From CBFGTV01 sp965652145 (GTDB lineage Bacteria; Bacillota; Clostridia; Peptostreptococcales; Natronincolaceae), in assembly GCA_965652145.1 (NCBI GenBank), contig CBFGTV010000003.1, positions 1-64,000 of the forward strand: a DNA stretch of 64,000 nucleotides, given 5' to 3'. Of the stretch, positions 53,217-61,335 are shown in pieces. Each line of letters opens with the position of its first letter. Positions within the stretch are counted from its first letter, which is position 1. The notes beneath the pieces were generated by a model. The model saw only the letters and a list, made by a program, of their open reading frames with translations. It ran no database searches and was not told the origin of the DNA. The position numbers and the translations under genes are program-made.

Positions 53217-54056
53217 ATGTTTTTTCCTTTAATGCTCCTTAAAACTGCCCCCGGCCCCTTTTCCTCAAAGGACTATATTTTCGAAAGAAAATTTGATGGA
53301 ATTCGAATAGAATATTCTAACATAGAAGGACCACAGGTTTTTACCAGGAATCAGTCCCTGGTAAATCATCAATTTCCTGAGCTGCTTTTCCCCTTTGAAG
53401 AAACCATGATTTTAGACGGTGAGGCTGTGTCATTGGATGACCAGGGAAATGAAGATTTTGAACGAATCATCAAACGATTTTTTATGAAAAACCAAACTAA
53501 AATACAAAAAAATGCCAGGGAAGCCCCCGTTACCTATCTTGTATTCGATGTTCTCTATTATCGCAATCAAGACCTTAGAAATGTACCGCTATTAGAAAGG
53601 AAAGCCATTTTACAGGAAATACTGCTGCCCTATTCTAATATTTCAATTATTCCCTTTATTGAGGATGAAGGTCTTGATTTTTTTGAAAAAATCAGAGAGG
53701 AGAGCCGGGAAGGGGTTATTGCAAAGAAGAAAGATTCCAGCTATGTCGGAAAACGTTCCTCTCAATGGATGAAAATCATTAACTGGGTAGAAACCGAAGC
53801 CCGGATCACAGGCTATCGAAAAAAGGACCGTGGACTGCTTTGTACCCACATGGATGGAAAACCCCTGGGGGTAATCTTAACTGGTTTCGACAGTGTTCAA
53901 CGACAGGCCTTTTTTAAGATTGCTGAAGGAATCTATTTAAACGAAGATCGAGAGTTTGTCTATCTGCAACCTGTTTTAAAATGTAAGCTGCGGGGCAGAG
54001 GCTTTGTCAGCAGCGGTGGGCTGCGTTCAGCCAGCTTCGTTGATTTTATATTATAG
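53217..54056 (+). CDS. ATP-dependent DNA ligase, LigD ligase-domain type, stand-alone
   Basis: Seals DNA ends in end joining. The 279-residue protein has the adenylation motif ERKFDGIR (nucleophile Lys25), LDGEAV, YLVFDVLYY, REGVIAKK and WMKI, then an OB-fold domain with the terminal RGRGF motif region. In many bacteria this domain is fused with polymerase and phosphoesterase domains in one LigD; here it is a separate protein. It starts four bases after the ku stop. No phosphoesterase domain is present in the cluster. Confidence 0.92.
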   Translation: MFFPLMLLKTAPGPFSSKDYIFERKFDGIRIEYSNIEGPQVFTRNQSLVNHQFPELLFPFEETMILDGEAVSLDDQGNEDFERIIKRFFMKNQTKIQKNAREAPVTYLVFDVLYYRNQDLRNVPLLERKAILQEILLPYSNISIIPFIEDEGLDFFEKIREESREGVIAKKKDSSYVGKRSSQWMKIINWVETEARITGYRKKDRGLLCTHMDGKPLGVILTGFDSVQRQAFFKIAEGIYLNEDREFVYLQPVLKCKLRGRGFVSSGGLRSASFVDFIL

Positions 54057-54097
54057 CATCAATTGTTGGATTAAAATTTATGGAAGGAGCTATGTCA

Positions 54098-55021
54098 ATG
54101 GCTAAGCTAAAGGAAAGATATACTGTCAGTATTGAAGGACAGCAGGTGGATGTTACCCACCCCACAAAATTAATATGGCCCCATATACAAAAGCTGGCAT
54201 ATCTTCAATATTTAATTGAGGTATCCCCTTATTTACTGCCCTATTTAAACAACAGGGCCTTAACAACCATCCGATATCCCCATGGGGTATCAGGGGAATT
54301 TTTTTATCAAAAAAGCTGCCCCTCCTATGCTCCGGATTTTGTTGACACTCATTATTCTGATGATATCAATTACATTGTCTGTTCAAGCCTTCCCACCCTG
54401 GTATGGTTGGGAAATCAAGGGGCTATTGATCTGCATGTTCCCTTTAATACCATTGATTCCTCCCGCCCTGCTGAAATAGTATTTGATCTGGACCCTCCTT
54501 CCAGGGAATATTTTCATCTGGCCATTGAAGCGGCCCTTATCTTAAAGGAGGTATTTGACCGTTTAAAGCTAGTTTCCTTTGTTAAAACCTCTGGAAATAA
54601 AGGGCTACAGCTTTATATTCCCCTGCCTGACAATCAGTTTACCTATGATGAAACCCGAAGCTTTACCAGCTTTGCGGCTCAATATGTAGTTGGCCTGGAG
54701 CCCCGCTGGTTTACGACTGAAAGAATGAAAAAGAAACGGGGGAATCGACTTTATGTAGATTATCTGCAGCATGCTCCCGGTAAGACGATCATCGCCCCCT
54801 ATTCCCTCCGTGGTAACGATGAGGCCCTGGCAGCGACTCCCCTCTTCTGGGATGAAGTGACCCGGGAGCTTAGGCCTGAAGAATTCCCCATGGAGGTCAT
54901 TATGGATCGTTTAAAGAAAAAGGGCTGTCCCTTTGAAAATTACACCGCCAGTAAAACACAACAAAATTTTACTGATGTTTTAAATCAACTGAAGGAAACC
55001 ATTGCACCTCGTCTTAATTAA
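54098..55021 (+). CDS. LigD-type polymerase/primase (AEP family), stand-alone
   Basis: Archaeo-eukaryotic primase-family polymerase that fills or adds nucleotides at breaks. The 307-residue protein has the LigD-Pol order: TKLIWPHIQKL, IRYPHGVSGEFFYQK, the catalytic FDLDPP (metal-binding Asp pair, about 135-140), VKTSGNKGLQLYIPL and RGNDEALAATPL. The ATG at 54098 (MAKLKERY) is 8 bases after AAGGAG; the ATG at 54080 overlaps that site. It follows the ligase gene by about 40 bases on the same strand. Confidence 0.92.
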   Translation: MAKLKERYTVSIEGQQVDVTHPTKLIWPHIQKLAYLQYLIEVSPYLLPYLNNRALTTIRYPHGVSGEFFYQKSCPSYAPDFVDTHYSDDINYIVCSSLPTLVWLGNQGAIDLHVPFNTIDSSRPAEIVFDLDPPSREYFHLAIEAALILKEVFDRLKLVSFVKTSGNKGLQLYIPLPDNQFTYDETRSFTSFAAQYVVGLEPRWFTTERMKKKRGNRLYVDYLQHAPGKTIIAPYSLRGNDEALAATPLFWDEVTRELRPEEFPMEVIMDRLKKKGCPFENYTASKTQQNFTDVLNQLKETIAPRLN

Positions 55022-55063
55022 ACCTTAACCAGGAATGATCTATCTCCTATAGATGCCGCAGTA

Positions 55064-55951
55064 TTAGGTATAAAACCAAAGTAAAAAACGCTTCAGCCAA
55101 TGCTCCTTATCCTTCTGGTCTTGATCTGGCAAGGTTAGTCCCAGCCTTAATTCTTCAAGATTGTGGATTTGAAAGGAATCAGCGTGTATTCCCCGTTCCA
55201 GATTACTATAGCCACTGGGGGTAAATAAAATAATATCGAAGCAGCAAAGCTGCAAAAGGGCAATCATGAAAAAGTCTTCCTGGGTAAAGGCCGTATCGGC
55301 TCCGTCATAAATCACCAGCTTGGGAATATGGGCAGAAAAATCAAATTTTTGTATTAGATTTAATATTTGTCTATCCAGTCTGAACAGCCCATACAGGGCT
55401 TTATATTTCAATTCCTCTGTGATGATAAATTTAAAGATATTCTTCGATTGAAGCAGTTTATTTAGCTTCAACAGTAATAAATCCTGAACCGACTCCTTTA
55501 AGAAACCCAGGGTATAGGCCTTTAGCCCCTTCACCCGATCAATATGGAAACAGCCTTCATCATTTAATAAATTGGCATCTTGCTCCCATTTAACGGGAGC
55601 CATCATCGGTATCCCTTTAATGAAAACCGTTCTTTCCTGGTTTTCTGTTAATTTAATTAAGTCATGCCAGTAATTTTTTAAATTACGGTGGGTTCCGCTG
55701 ATTTTTGCAAAGAGATGGGGAATATAGATTTTTTGATCTTCTATGAGAAAGCCTTCTCGAAATCTGGCCTCCTCCTGCCACAGAATAAAAATTTCTTCAT
55801 AGGTGGTTTCCAGGGTAACAGGTATGGGCAAATACGCTGCATATTGCCATGGTTCATACAGCCCGCCTTCATCATCATGAAGAATTCTGTGGATTTCTCT
55901 TGAGGCTTGAAACGCAGTGGTTTTTCTTTTCCTCTTATCTTGATTCTCCAT
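55064..55951 (-). CDS. Short YceG-like (tellurite-cluster) protein, tentative
   Basis: A 295-residue soluble protein. The C-terminal part (HIPKLVIYDGADTAFTQEDF, FDIILFTPSGYSNLE) resembles the YceG family found in TerD/YceCDEFGH clusters, where it accompanies TelA-like proteins, but it is roughly half the length of Bacillus YceG. No ter or tel genes are in the window. I am only moderately sure. The ATG at 55951 (MENQDK) is immediately downstream of AGGAGGAG; an ATG 21 bases upstream is inside that site. It converges on the end-joining cluster. Confidence 0.5.
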   Translation of the reverse strand: MENQDKRKRKTTAFQASREIHRILHDDEGGLYEPWQYAAYLPIPVTLETTYEEIFILWQEEARFREGFLIEDQKIYIPHLFAKISGTHRNLKNYWHDLIKLTENQERTVFIKGIPMMAPVKWEQDANLLNDEGCFHIDRVKGLKAYTLGFLKESVQDLLLLKLNKLLQSKNIFKFIITEELKYKALYGLFRLDRQILNLIQKFDFSAHIPKLVIYDGADTAFTQEDFFMIALLQLCCFDIILFTPSGYSNLERGIHADSFQIHNLEELRLGLTLPDQDQKDKEHWLKRFLLWFYT

Positions 55952-56046
55952 ATTTCTCCTCCTATCAGCCATTCCTGTTTCCCGTGATTAAGAATTTATG
56001 GAAATTATAACATATTGCCTTCCTTCCATCAATATCGCCCGCCAGA

Positions 56047-56078
56047 GAAAAACCCTGGCCAAAGGTTTTTGACCAGGG
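56047..56078 (-). terminator. Terminator after xylH
   Basis: CCCTGG.C arm pairs with G.CCAGGG (56053-56060 with 56071-56078), followed on the minus strand by TTTTTCTC. Confidence 0.8.
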
Positions 56079-56101
56079 TATCGTATAACCAACATCTTCC
56101 A

Positions 56102-57307
56102 CTAGCTATTCTTCTTTCGGGTCGAAATGTCTACCCAAACAGCCAGAAGCAACACCAGGCCCCTTACAATCAAACGCTGGGTTGTACCTACATCTAAAAG
56201 CAGCATTCCATTATTTAAGGTAGACATAACCAATGCCCCGATAATGGCCCCCACAATGGTTCCTTCTCCCCCCAGGGTACTGGTTCCGCCAATAATGGCA
56301 GCTGCAATTACATCCAGCTCCATGCTTTGTCCTGCTGAAGCCGCCGCCGATCCCACTCTGGCTGTATAAACGATACCGCCAATGGCACCCAATATTCCTG
56401 ATGAAATAAAAATCCAAAGGGTTCTATTTCTTATGTCAATTCCAGAAAGCTTTGCCGCTTCCTTGTTTCCTCCGATGGCATAGACATGACGGCCAAAGGT
56501 TGTCTTGGTGGTAAGGAATGCATAGCCTCCGCCGATGGCCATTAAGAGAACAATAGAATAGGGAATTCCCAAATAAAAGGCCATAATACCAAATACTGCT
56601 GTAATCAATAGACCGATCAGGGTTATTTTTAATATAAACAGCGACTGGGGCAACACGTCGAAATCATATTTACGACGTTCTTTTCTCTTTTTAAATTCTG
56701 ACCAAAGATAACCAGCCAATACAATGGCCCAAATTATAACGGTTGTATCATGGGGAATCAGGTCCCTCGGTGTACTATCAAAAAATAGGGTTGGTAAATA
56801 GCCCTGACCAATTTTATTGAAGGCAGCACCCGTAGCAATGGTTTCTCCCTTTGTTACCCCCAGAAGCATACCATTGAATATCATCATCCCCGCCAGGGTA
56901 ACAATGAAGGCCGGTACCTGTCGGTAGGCGATCCAGTAGCCCTGCCATAATCCAATAAGGGCCCCAATGGCCAATGTAATTAAAATTGATGGTACAATTC
57001 CAATCCCAAACCGGGCAGGAAGGATCGCTGCGATGGCTCCGGTCAGCCCCACCACGGCACCTATTGACAGATCAATATGACCTGCTACAATCACCAGTAC
57101 CACACCACATGCTAGAATGGCGATATGGGCCGTTTGTAAAAATAAAGTAGATAAATTTCTTGGTGTAAAGAAAACATCACTGAAAAGTGAAAATATGATC
57201 ATAATACTGATTAATGCTATAAACATAGTGTATTGCTTAATATTATTGCGTAAGGATAGCTTTATGATTTCTACAGGACTTTGCTTTTCCATTGTTTTGC
57301 TGCTCAT
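56102..57307 (-). CDS. xylH: Sugar ABC transporter permease, xylose type
   Basis: A 401-residue membrane protein of the ribose/xylose/galactose permease family with about eleven hydrophobic segments. Family hallmarks are GVVLVIVAGHIDLSIGAVVGLTGA, FIVTLAGMMIFNG and AIIGGTSTLGGEGTIVGAIIGAL. XylH of E. coli is 393 residues. AAGGAGG lies 8 bases before the ATG. It is the last gene of the importer operon, ending at a terminator. Confidence 0.9.
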   Translation of the reverse strand: MSSKTMEKQSPVEIIKLSLRNNIKQYTMFIALISIMIIFSLFSDVFFTPRNLSTLFLQTAHIAILACGVVLVIVAGHIDLSIGAVVGLTGAIAAILPARFGIGIVPSILITLAIGALIGLWQGYWIAYRQVPAFIVTLAGMMIFNGMLLGVTKGETIATGAAFNKIGQGYLPTLFFDSTPRDLIPHDTTVIIWAIVLAGYLWSEFKKRKERRKYDFDVLPQSLFILKITLIGLLITAVFGIMAFYLGIPYSIVLLMAIGGGYAFLTTKTTFGRHVYAIGGNKEAAKLSGIDIRNRTLWIFISSGILGAIGGIVYTARVGSAAASAGQSMELDVIAAAIIGGTSTLGGEGTIVGAIIGALVMSTLNNGMLLLDVGTTQRLIVRGLVLLLAVWVDISTRKKNS

Positions 57308-57340
57308 TTGATTAACCTCCTTTATTGGATCTTAAGACTG

Positions 57341-58861
57341 CTATGCCCCACCAGTTGCATAATGCATTATTTTTTCCTGGTCGCTGGCCTCCCAGTCTAA
57401 ATCTGCTGTTAATTTTCCTTCGTGCATTACCAATATCCGGTCACTCATTCCCAAAATTTCCGGCAGCTCAGAGGATATCATAATGATGCTGACGCCCTGC
57501 TCCACCAGTTCATTCATAATGTTATAAATTTCATATTTTGCCCCAACATCAATTCCCCTGGTGGGCTCATCTAATATCAATACCTTGGGAGCAGCCATGA
57601 GCCATTTGGCAATAACAACCTTTTGCTGGTTTCCACCACTTAGGTTCCTGGTCTTTTGCTCGATAGAGGGAGTCTTTATTTTTAACGCATCTACATAATG
57701 ATTAGATACCTTGATTTCTTCATTTTCATTGATTCCTGATACACCTGAAATTTTATCCAGGCTTGCCAGGGTAATGTTCTCTTTAATATCCATCATCAAT
57801 ACAAGGCCTGTTTTTTTCCGATCCTCTGATAAATAGCATAGGCCCCTTTCAATGGCCTCTCTTGGATTTTTAATGGCCACCGGCTTTCCATCAATGAAAA
57901 TTTCACCTGATTTATTGATACCATAGGCACCGAAAATACTCATCATCAGTTCAGTACGCCCTGATCCCATTAATCCTGCAATTCCCAGTATTTCACCCTT
58001 CCGGGCCTGAAAGCCGACTCCATCAATGATCTTTCGATCGGGCAATTCTGGGTTATAGACAGTCCAGTCCTTAACCTCCAATACCACATCTCCCGGTGTA
58101 TGAGGCTTACGAGGAAATAATTGTGTCAGTTCCCTTCCCACCATTCCTGTAATAATTCGATTTTGGTTAACGACTTCATCATTGGGGAAGGTCTCAATGG
58201 TTTTTCCATCCCTTAAAACAGTAATTGTATCGGCGATGGCCTTTACTTCCTTCAGCTTATGGGAAATATAGATGCAGCTAATTCCTTCTTCCTTCAGCTT
58301 ACGAATTATATTCAACAGATTTTCACTATCATCCTCGTTCAGGGCTGCAGTGGGCTCGTCTAGTATTAGAATACTTACATTTTTCGATAGGGCCTTGGCG
58401 ATTTCCACCAATTGCTGTTTTCCAATTCCCAGGTTTAATATTGGCGTATCTGGATTCTCTGACAAACCCACCTCCTTTAATAGCTGCTGGGTATGGGCCG
58501 ATGCCTGATTCCAATTGATAACACCATATTTTTGATACTCATTACCCAGGAAAATATTTTCGCAAATACTCATTTGCTTTACCAGGGTTAATTCCTGGTA
58601 GATAATTCCCACCCCTGCAGCTTCACTGTCCTTAATATTTTGAAATCGCTGCTCCTTTCCATTAATCATAACTTTTCCTTCGTAGGTGCCGTAGGGGTAT
58701 ACCCCACTGAGTACCTTCATGAGGGTCGATTTTCCGGCGCCATTTTCACCCACCAAGGCGTGGATTTCTCCTTTTTTTACCTTTAGATTAACATGATCAA
58801 GGGCCTTTACCCCTGGGAATTCCTTTACGATATCCTGCATTTCTAAAATATATTCACCCAT
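57341..58861 (-). CDS. xylG: Sugar ABC transporter ATPase (two ATP-binding domains), xylose type
   Basis: A 506-residue protein with two ABC domains. The first has Walker A GENGAGKST, signature LGIGKQQLV and Walker B ILILDEPTAAL. The second has GLMGSGRTE in place of Walker A, signature LSGGNQQKV and LILDEPTRGIDVG, the usual asymmetry of MglA/XylG/RbsA. It energises sugar import with XylF and XylH. AAAGGTGG lies 7 bases before the ATG. It follows xylF after a hairpin. Confidence 0.93.
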   Translation of the reverse strand: MGEYILEMQDIVKEFPGVKALDHVNLKVKKGEIHALVGENGAGKSTLMKVLSGVYPYGTYEGKVMINGKEQRFQNIKDSEAAGVGIIYQELTLVKQMSICENIFLGNEYQKYGVINWNQASAHTQQLLKEVGLSENPDTPILNLGIGKQQLVEIAKALSKNVSILILDEPTAALNEDDSENLLNIIRKLKEEGISCIYISHKLKEVKAIADTITVLRDGKTIETFPNDEVVNQNRIITGMVGRELTQLFPRKPHTPGDVVLEVKDWTVYNPELPDRKIIDGVGFQARKGEILGIAGLMGSGRTELMMSIFGAYGINKSGEIFIDGKPVAIKNPREAIERGLCYLSEDRKKTGLVLMMDIKENITLASLDKISGVSGINENEEIKVSNHYVDALKIKTPSIEQKTRNLSGGNQQKVVIAKWLMAAPKVLILDEPTRGIDVGAKYEIYNIMNELVEQGVSIIMISSELPEILGMSDRILVMHEGKLTADLDWEASDQEKIMHYATGGA

Positions 58862-58883
58862 AGACGATCCACCTTTCTAAAAT

Positions 58884-58911
58884 AGGAGGAATAACCTGGG
58901 CTATTCCTCCT
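58884..58911 (-). promoter_or_regulatory. Intercistronic hairpin between xylF and xylG
   Basis: Perfect 10-bp stem AGGAGGAATA (58884-58893) with TATTCCTCCT (58902-58911). The minus-strand tail ATTTTAG is not a proper U run. It more likely stabilises the xylF mRNA or causes partial read-through, keeping XylF more abundant than XylG/H. Confidence 0.55.
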
Positions 58912-58934
58912 CTAACTATATAGCAATACAATTA

Positions 58935-59981
58935 TTATCTTAGATCGGCCTCGGTAATATATCCACTGTCAACCAATACTTCTTGAATATTATCAGCAGT
59001 TACAACCGTTGCCTCCAGTAATACAGAGGGCACATTAACTGAGCCGTTATCAACCTCTCCATTGGTAGATATGTTTTCACCCTTTGCAAGCTGAACTGCA
59101 ATTTCAATGGCCTCTTGACCTAATTCCCTTGTATCCTTGAAAATTGTCATTGATTGCGTCCCCTCAACAATTCTCTTTGCAGCTGACTTTTCAGCATCTT
59201 GACCGGTAATGGGTACTTCACCTGCCAATCCTTGTGCTGCCAAGGCTTGAATGGCTCCGCCAGCAGTACCGTCATTTGGTGCCAGTATGGCATCTACTTC
59301 ATTATTATTGGCTGCCAGGGCAGCTTCTACTATTCTTAAGGCATTCTCTGGTACCCAGTTGTCAACTGCCTGTTCTGCAATCACTTCAATTTTTCCACTG
59401 TCAATCAGCGGTTGAATATATTTCATGGCACCCTCTTTAAACAGCTTGGCATTGTTATCGGTAGGTGCTCCAGACATAATGATGTACTTACCTTCAGGCA
59501 CCTGTTCGGTTATATATTGTCCCTGAAGCTCTCCAACCTTGACATTGTCAAAGGATAAATACACATCCAGCTTATCGGTATTAGTAATCAATCGGTCATA
59601 GGAGATAACCGGCACACCCTCCTGATGGGCCTTTTCTACCAGAGAAGCTGCTGCTGAGGCATCGTGGGGTGCTAAAATCAACACATCAATTCCCTGGGTT
59701 AACAGGGCTTCCACCTGGGTAATCTGTTCCTGCATATTGGCATCGGCAACCTTAACCAATAACTCAATCCCCATTTCCTCTGCCACGGCTTCCATTTTTT
59801 CCTTATCCCTTACCCATCTTTCTTCTCTTTGGGTAGGCAGTGATAATCCCACAACAATCTTTTCATCTGTTGCTCCTTCTCCGCCGGTTTCTTCATCCGC
59901 AGGCTGGCTGCTGCACCCTGCAAACAAGCCAACAACCAAAACAAAGGCCAGCAGTAGCGTAAAGATTTTGCGCTTTTTCAT
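58935..59981 (-). CDS. xylF: Sugar-binding lipoprotein of the xylose importer
   Basis: Periplasmic-binding-protein type lipoprotein of 348 residues. Signal peptide with lipobox FAGC (Cys23), then the XylF fold: VGLSLPTQREERW at the start, VISYDRLI, YLSFDNVKVGELQG, NNAKLFKEGAMKY and ITGQDAEKSAAKR. These match D-xylose-binding XylF more closely than RbsB or MglB, but the actual sugar is inferred. AAGGGGG lies 9 bases before the ATG. First gene of xylFGH. Confidence 0.9.
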   Translation of the reverse strand: MKKRKIFTLLLAFVLVVGLFAGCSSQPADEETGGEGATDEKIVVGLSLPTQREERWVRDKEKMEAVAEEMGIELLVKVADANMQEQITQVEALLTQGIDVLILAPHDASAAASLVEKAHQEGVPVISYDRLITNTDKLDVYLSFDNVKVGELQGQYITEQVPEGKYIIMSGAPTDNNAKLFKEGAMKYIQPLIDSGKIEVIAEQAVDNWVPENALRIVEAALAANNNEVDAILAPNDGTAGGAIQALAAQGLAGEVPITGQDAEKSAAKRIVEGTQSMTIFKDTRELGQEAIEIAVQLAKGENISTNGEVDNGSVNVPSVLLEATVVTADNIQEVLVDSGYITEADLR

Positions 59982-60053
59982 TTAATTCGTCCCCCTTATT
60001 ATTTTCTATGGCTCATCCAAAGGATCAGCCCTCTTAAGGAATCAGGAAGGATA

Positions 60054-60086
60054 AAAACGTTTTCCCAACCCTTATTAATTATTATA
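60054..60086 (-). promoter_or_regulatory. xylF promoter region: -10 box and AAAACGTTTT palindrome
   Basis: A perfect TATAAT (60086-60081, minus strand) has no good -35, as expected for a promoter needing the AraC-type activator. A 10-bp palindrome AAAACGTTTT (60054-60063) lies just downstream of the likely start and is the best candidate for a repressor site. Both are assignments by eye. Confidence 0.4.
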
Positions 60087-60195
60087 CAGGAAGACATTGA
60101 AGGAAAGGCCTGCTTGTTTCTGTAACATTTTATTTTATTCTTTCTTATTTTGTTTCTTTTCACACTTTAGCCTATTGAGTAGTAATATTTTGTGA

Positions 60196-60227
60196 TAAAA
60201 AAATCCAGTAGTCAGCTTCTACTGGAT
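60196..60227 (-). terminator. Terminator after the xylFII-like gene
   Basis: Nine-bp stem ATCCAGTAG/CTACTGGAT (60203-60211 with 60219-60227) followed on the minus strand by TTTTTTTATC. It separates the sensor genes from xylFGH. Confidence 0.92.
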
Positions 60228-60242
60228 CTAAAACATCAATTT

Positions 60243-61328
60243 TCATTGATTCGGCAGATTTCGATAAACCTCATCAATCATATGAAAACCATCTTTGATA
60301 ACCGTTTCCTTCATATTATTTTGATCCACCACAACGGGCTCCAGAACATAATAGGGTATATCGTAGCTTCCATCATTGATGGTATATTTAATATTGGCAA
60401 GCTCTTCTCCTTTAGCCATTTGTACTGCAATACGGGCTGTGGCCTCTGCCAGCTTTTCGATAGGCTTATAGATTGTCAACAATTGAGTTCCCTCAACAAT
60501 ACGCTGGCAGGCCGCCAGGTCGGCATCCTGGCCCACTACAATGGTTTGACCAGCCAGCCTGTGTTGTGAGAGGGCTTCTATCACCCCATCGGCCAAACCA
60601 TCATTACCTGCAATCACTGCCTCAATGGTATGGCCTTCCTTAAGCAGCTGGTCGGTGACGGTAAAGGCATGCTCCTTCATCCAATTCTGGGCCCATTCCT
60701 CAGCAACCAGTTCAATATGGCCGGCTTCAATGCTTTCCTGCAATACCCTGTCATATCCTTCTTTAATCAGTCTGGTATTATGATCGCTGGTGGCACCATT
60801 TACAATTAGCAGGTGGCCCTGGGGCATATGGGCTAAAACCGATTCGGCCATCAGCTCCCCCACCCGGGTATTATCAAAGGAAACGTATAAATCTACATTG
60901 GCATTTAACACCAACCTGTCATAGGAAATTACCTTGACGCCATTCCGTTTAGCTAATTCAACAGCTTCATTGGCTTTATGATGATCATTTGGCACCAAAA
61001 TTAAAACATCAATATCCTGGCTGATCAAATACCTTACCTGCTTTAACTGATCCTGATCATCGTTGTTGGCATTCTGTACAATAATTTCCCCTCCCAATTC
61101 CCTGATCTTTGCCATCAGAATGTCCCGATCCTTAAGCCATCTTTCCTCCTTAAGGGTACCTAAAGAAAATCCAACCTTAATTTTTTTCTGTTCCTCCTCC
61201 AGTCCGTTGGGCTTTGTACTGCCCTTCCGTTCTATGTCAATTACCTTGATGATTTGAAGGGTAAGGGCTACCAAAACAATTAAGAGAAGTACCGTTACAA
61301 TTGTTTTAAGACCTTCCAGTTTCTTCAA
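60243..61328 (-). CDS. Membrane-anchored sugar-binding sensor protein (XylFII-like)
   Basis: A 361-residue XylF paralogue with an uncleaved N-terminal anchor (about 9-29) instead of a lipobox, followed by the same fold (VGFSLGTLKEERW, VISYDRLV, YVSFDNTRVGELM, VVGQDADLAACQR). In Clostridium beijerinckii a xylose-binding protein of this type (XylFII) forms a complex with the kinase LytS and signals through YesN. The gene order here is the same, so a sensor role is likely. I prefer the TTG at 61328, 8 bases after AGGAGAGGTG and just past the regulator's stop; an ATG at 61358 would overlap the regulator gene. Confidence 0.88.
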   Translation of the reverse strand: MKKLEGLKTIVTVLLLIVLVALTLQIIKVIDIERKGSTKPNGLEEEQKKIKVGFSLGTLKEERWLKDRDILMAKIRELGGEIIVQNANNDDQDQLKQVRYLISQDIDVLILVPNDHHKANEAVELAKRNGVKVISYDRLVLNANVDLYVSFDNTRVGELMAESVLAHMPQGHLLIVNGATSDHNTRLIKEGYDRVLQESIEAGHIELVAEEWAQNWMKEHAFTVTDQLLKEGHTIEAVIAGNDGLADGVIEALSQHRLAGQTIVVGQDADLAACQRIVEGTQLLTIYKPIEKLAEATARIAVQMAKGEELANIKYTINDGSYDIPYYVLEPVVVDQNNMKETVIKDGFHMIDEVYRNLPNQ

Positions 61329-61335
61329 TCCTTCA

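Noticed and set aside
52398..56000. Prophage or defence island around ku and the ligase
   Set aside because: No integrase, att repeats, phage genes or marked base-composition change; Ku/LigD sets are ordinary repair genes in spore-forming bacteria.
60054..60063. AAAACGTTTT as a cre site
   Set aside because: Outside the central palindrome it misses the fixed T, G and C positions of the cre consensus on both strands; kept only as an unnamed candidate operator.
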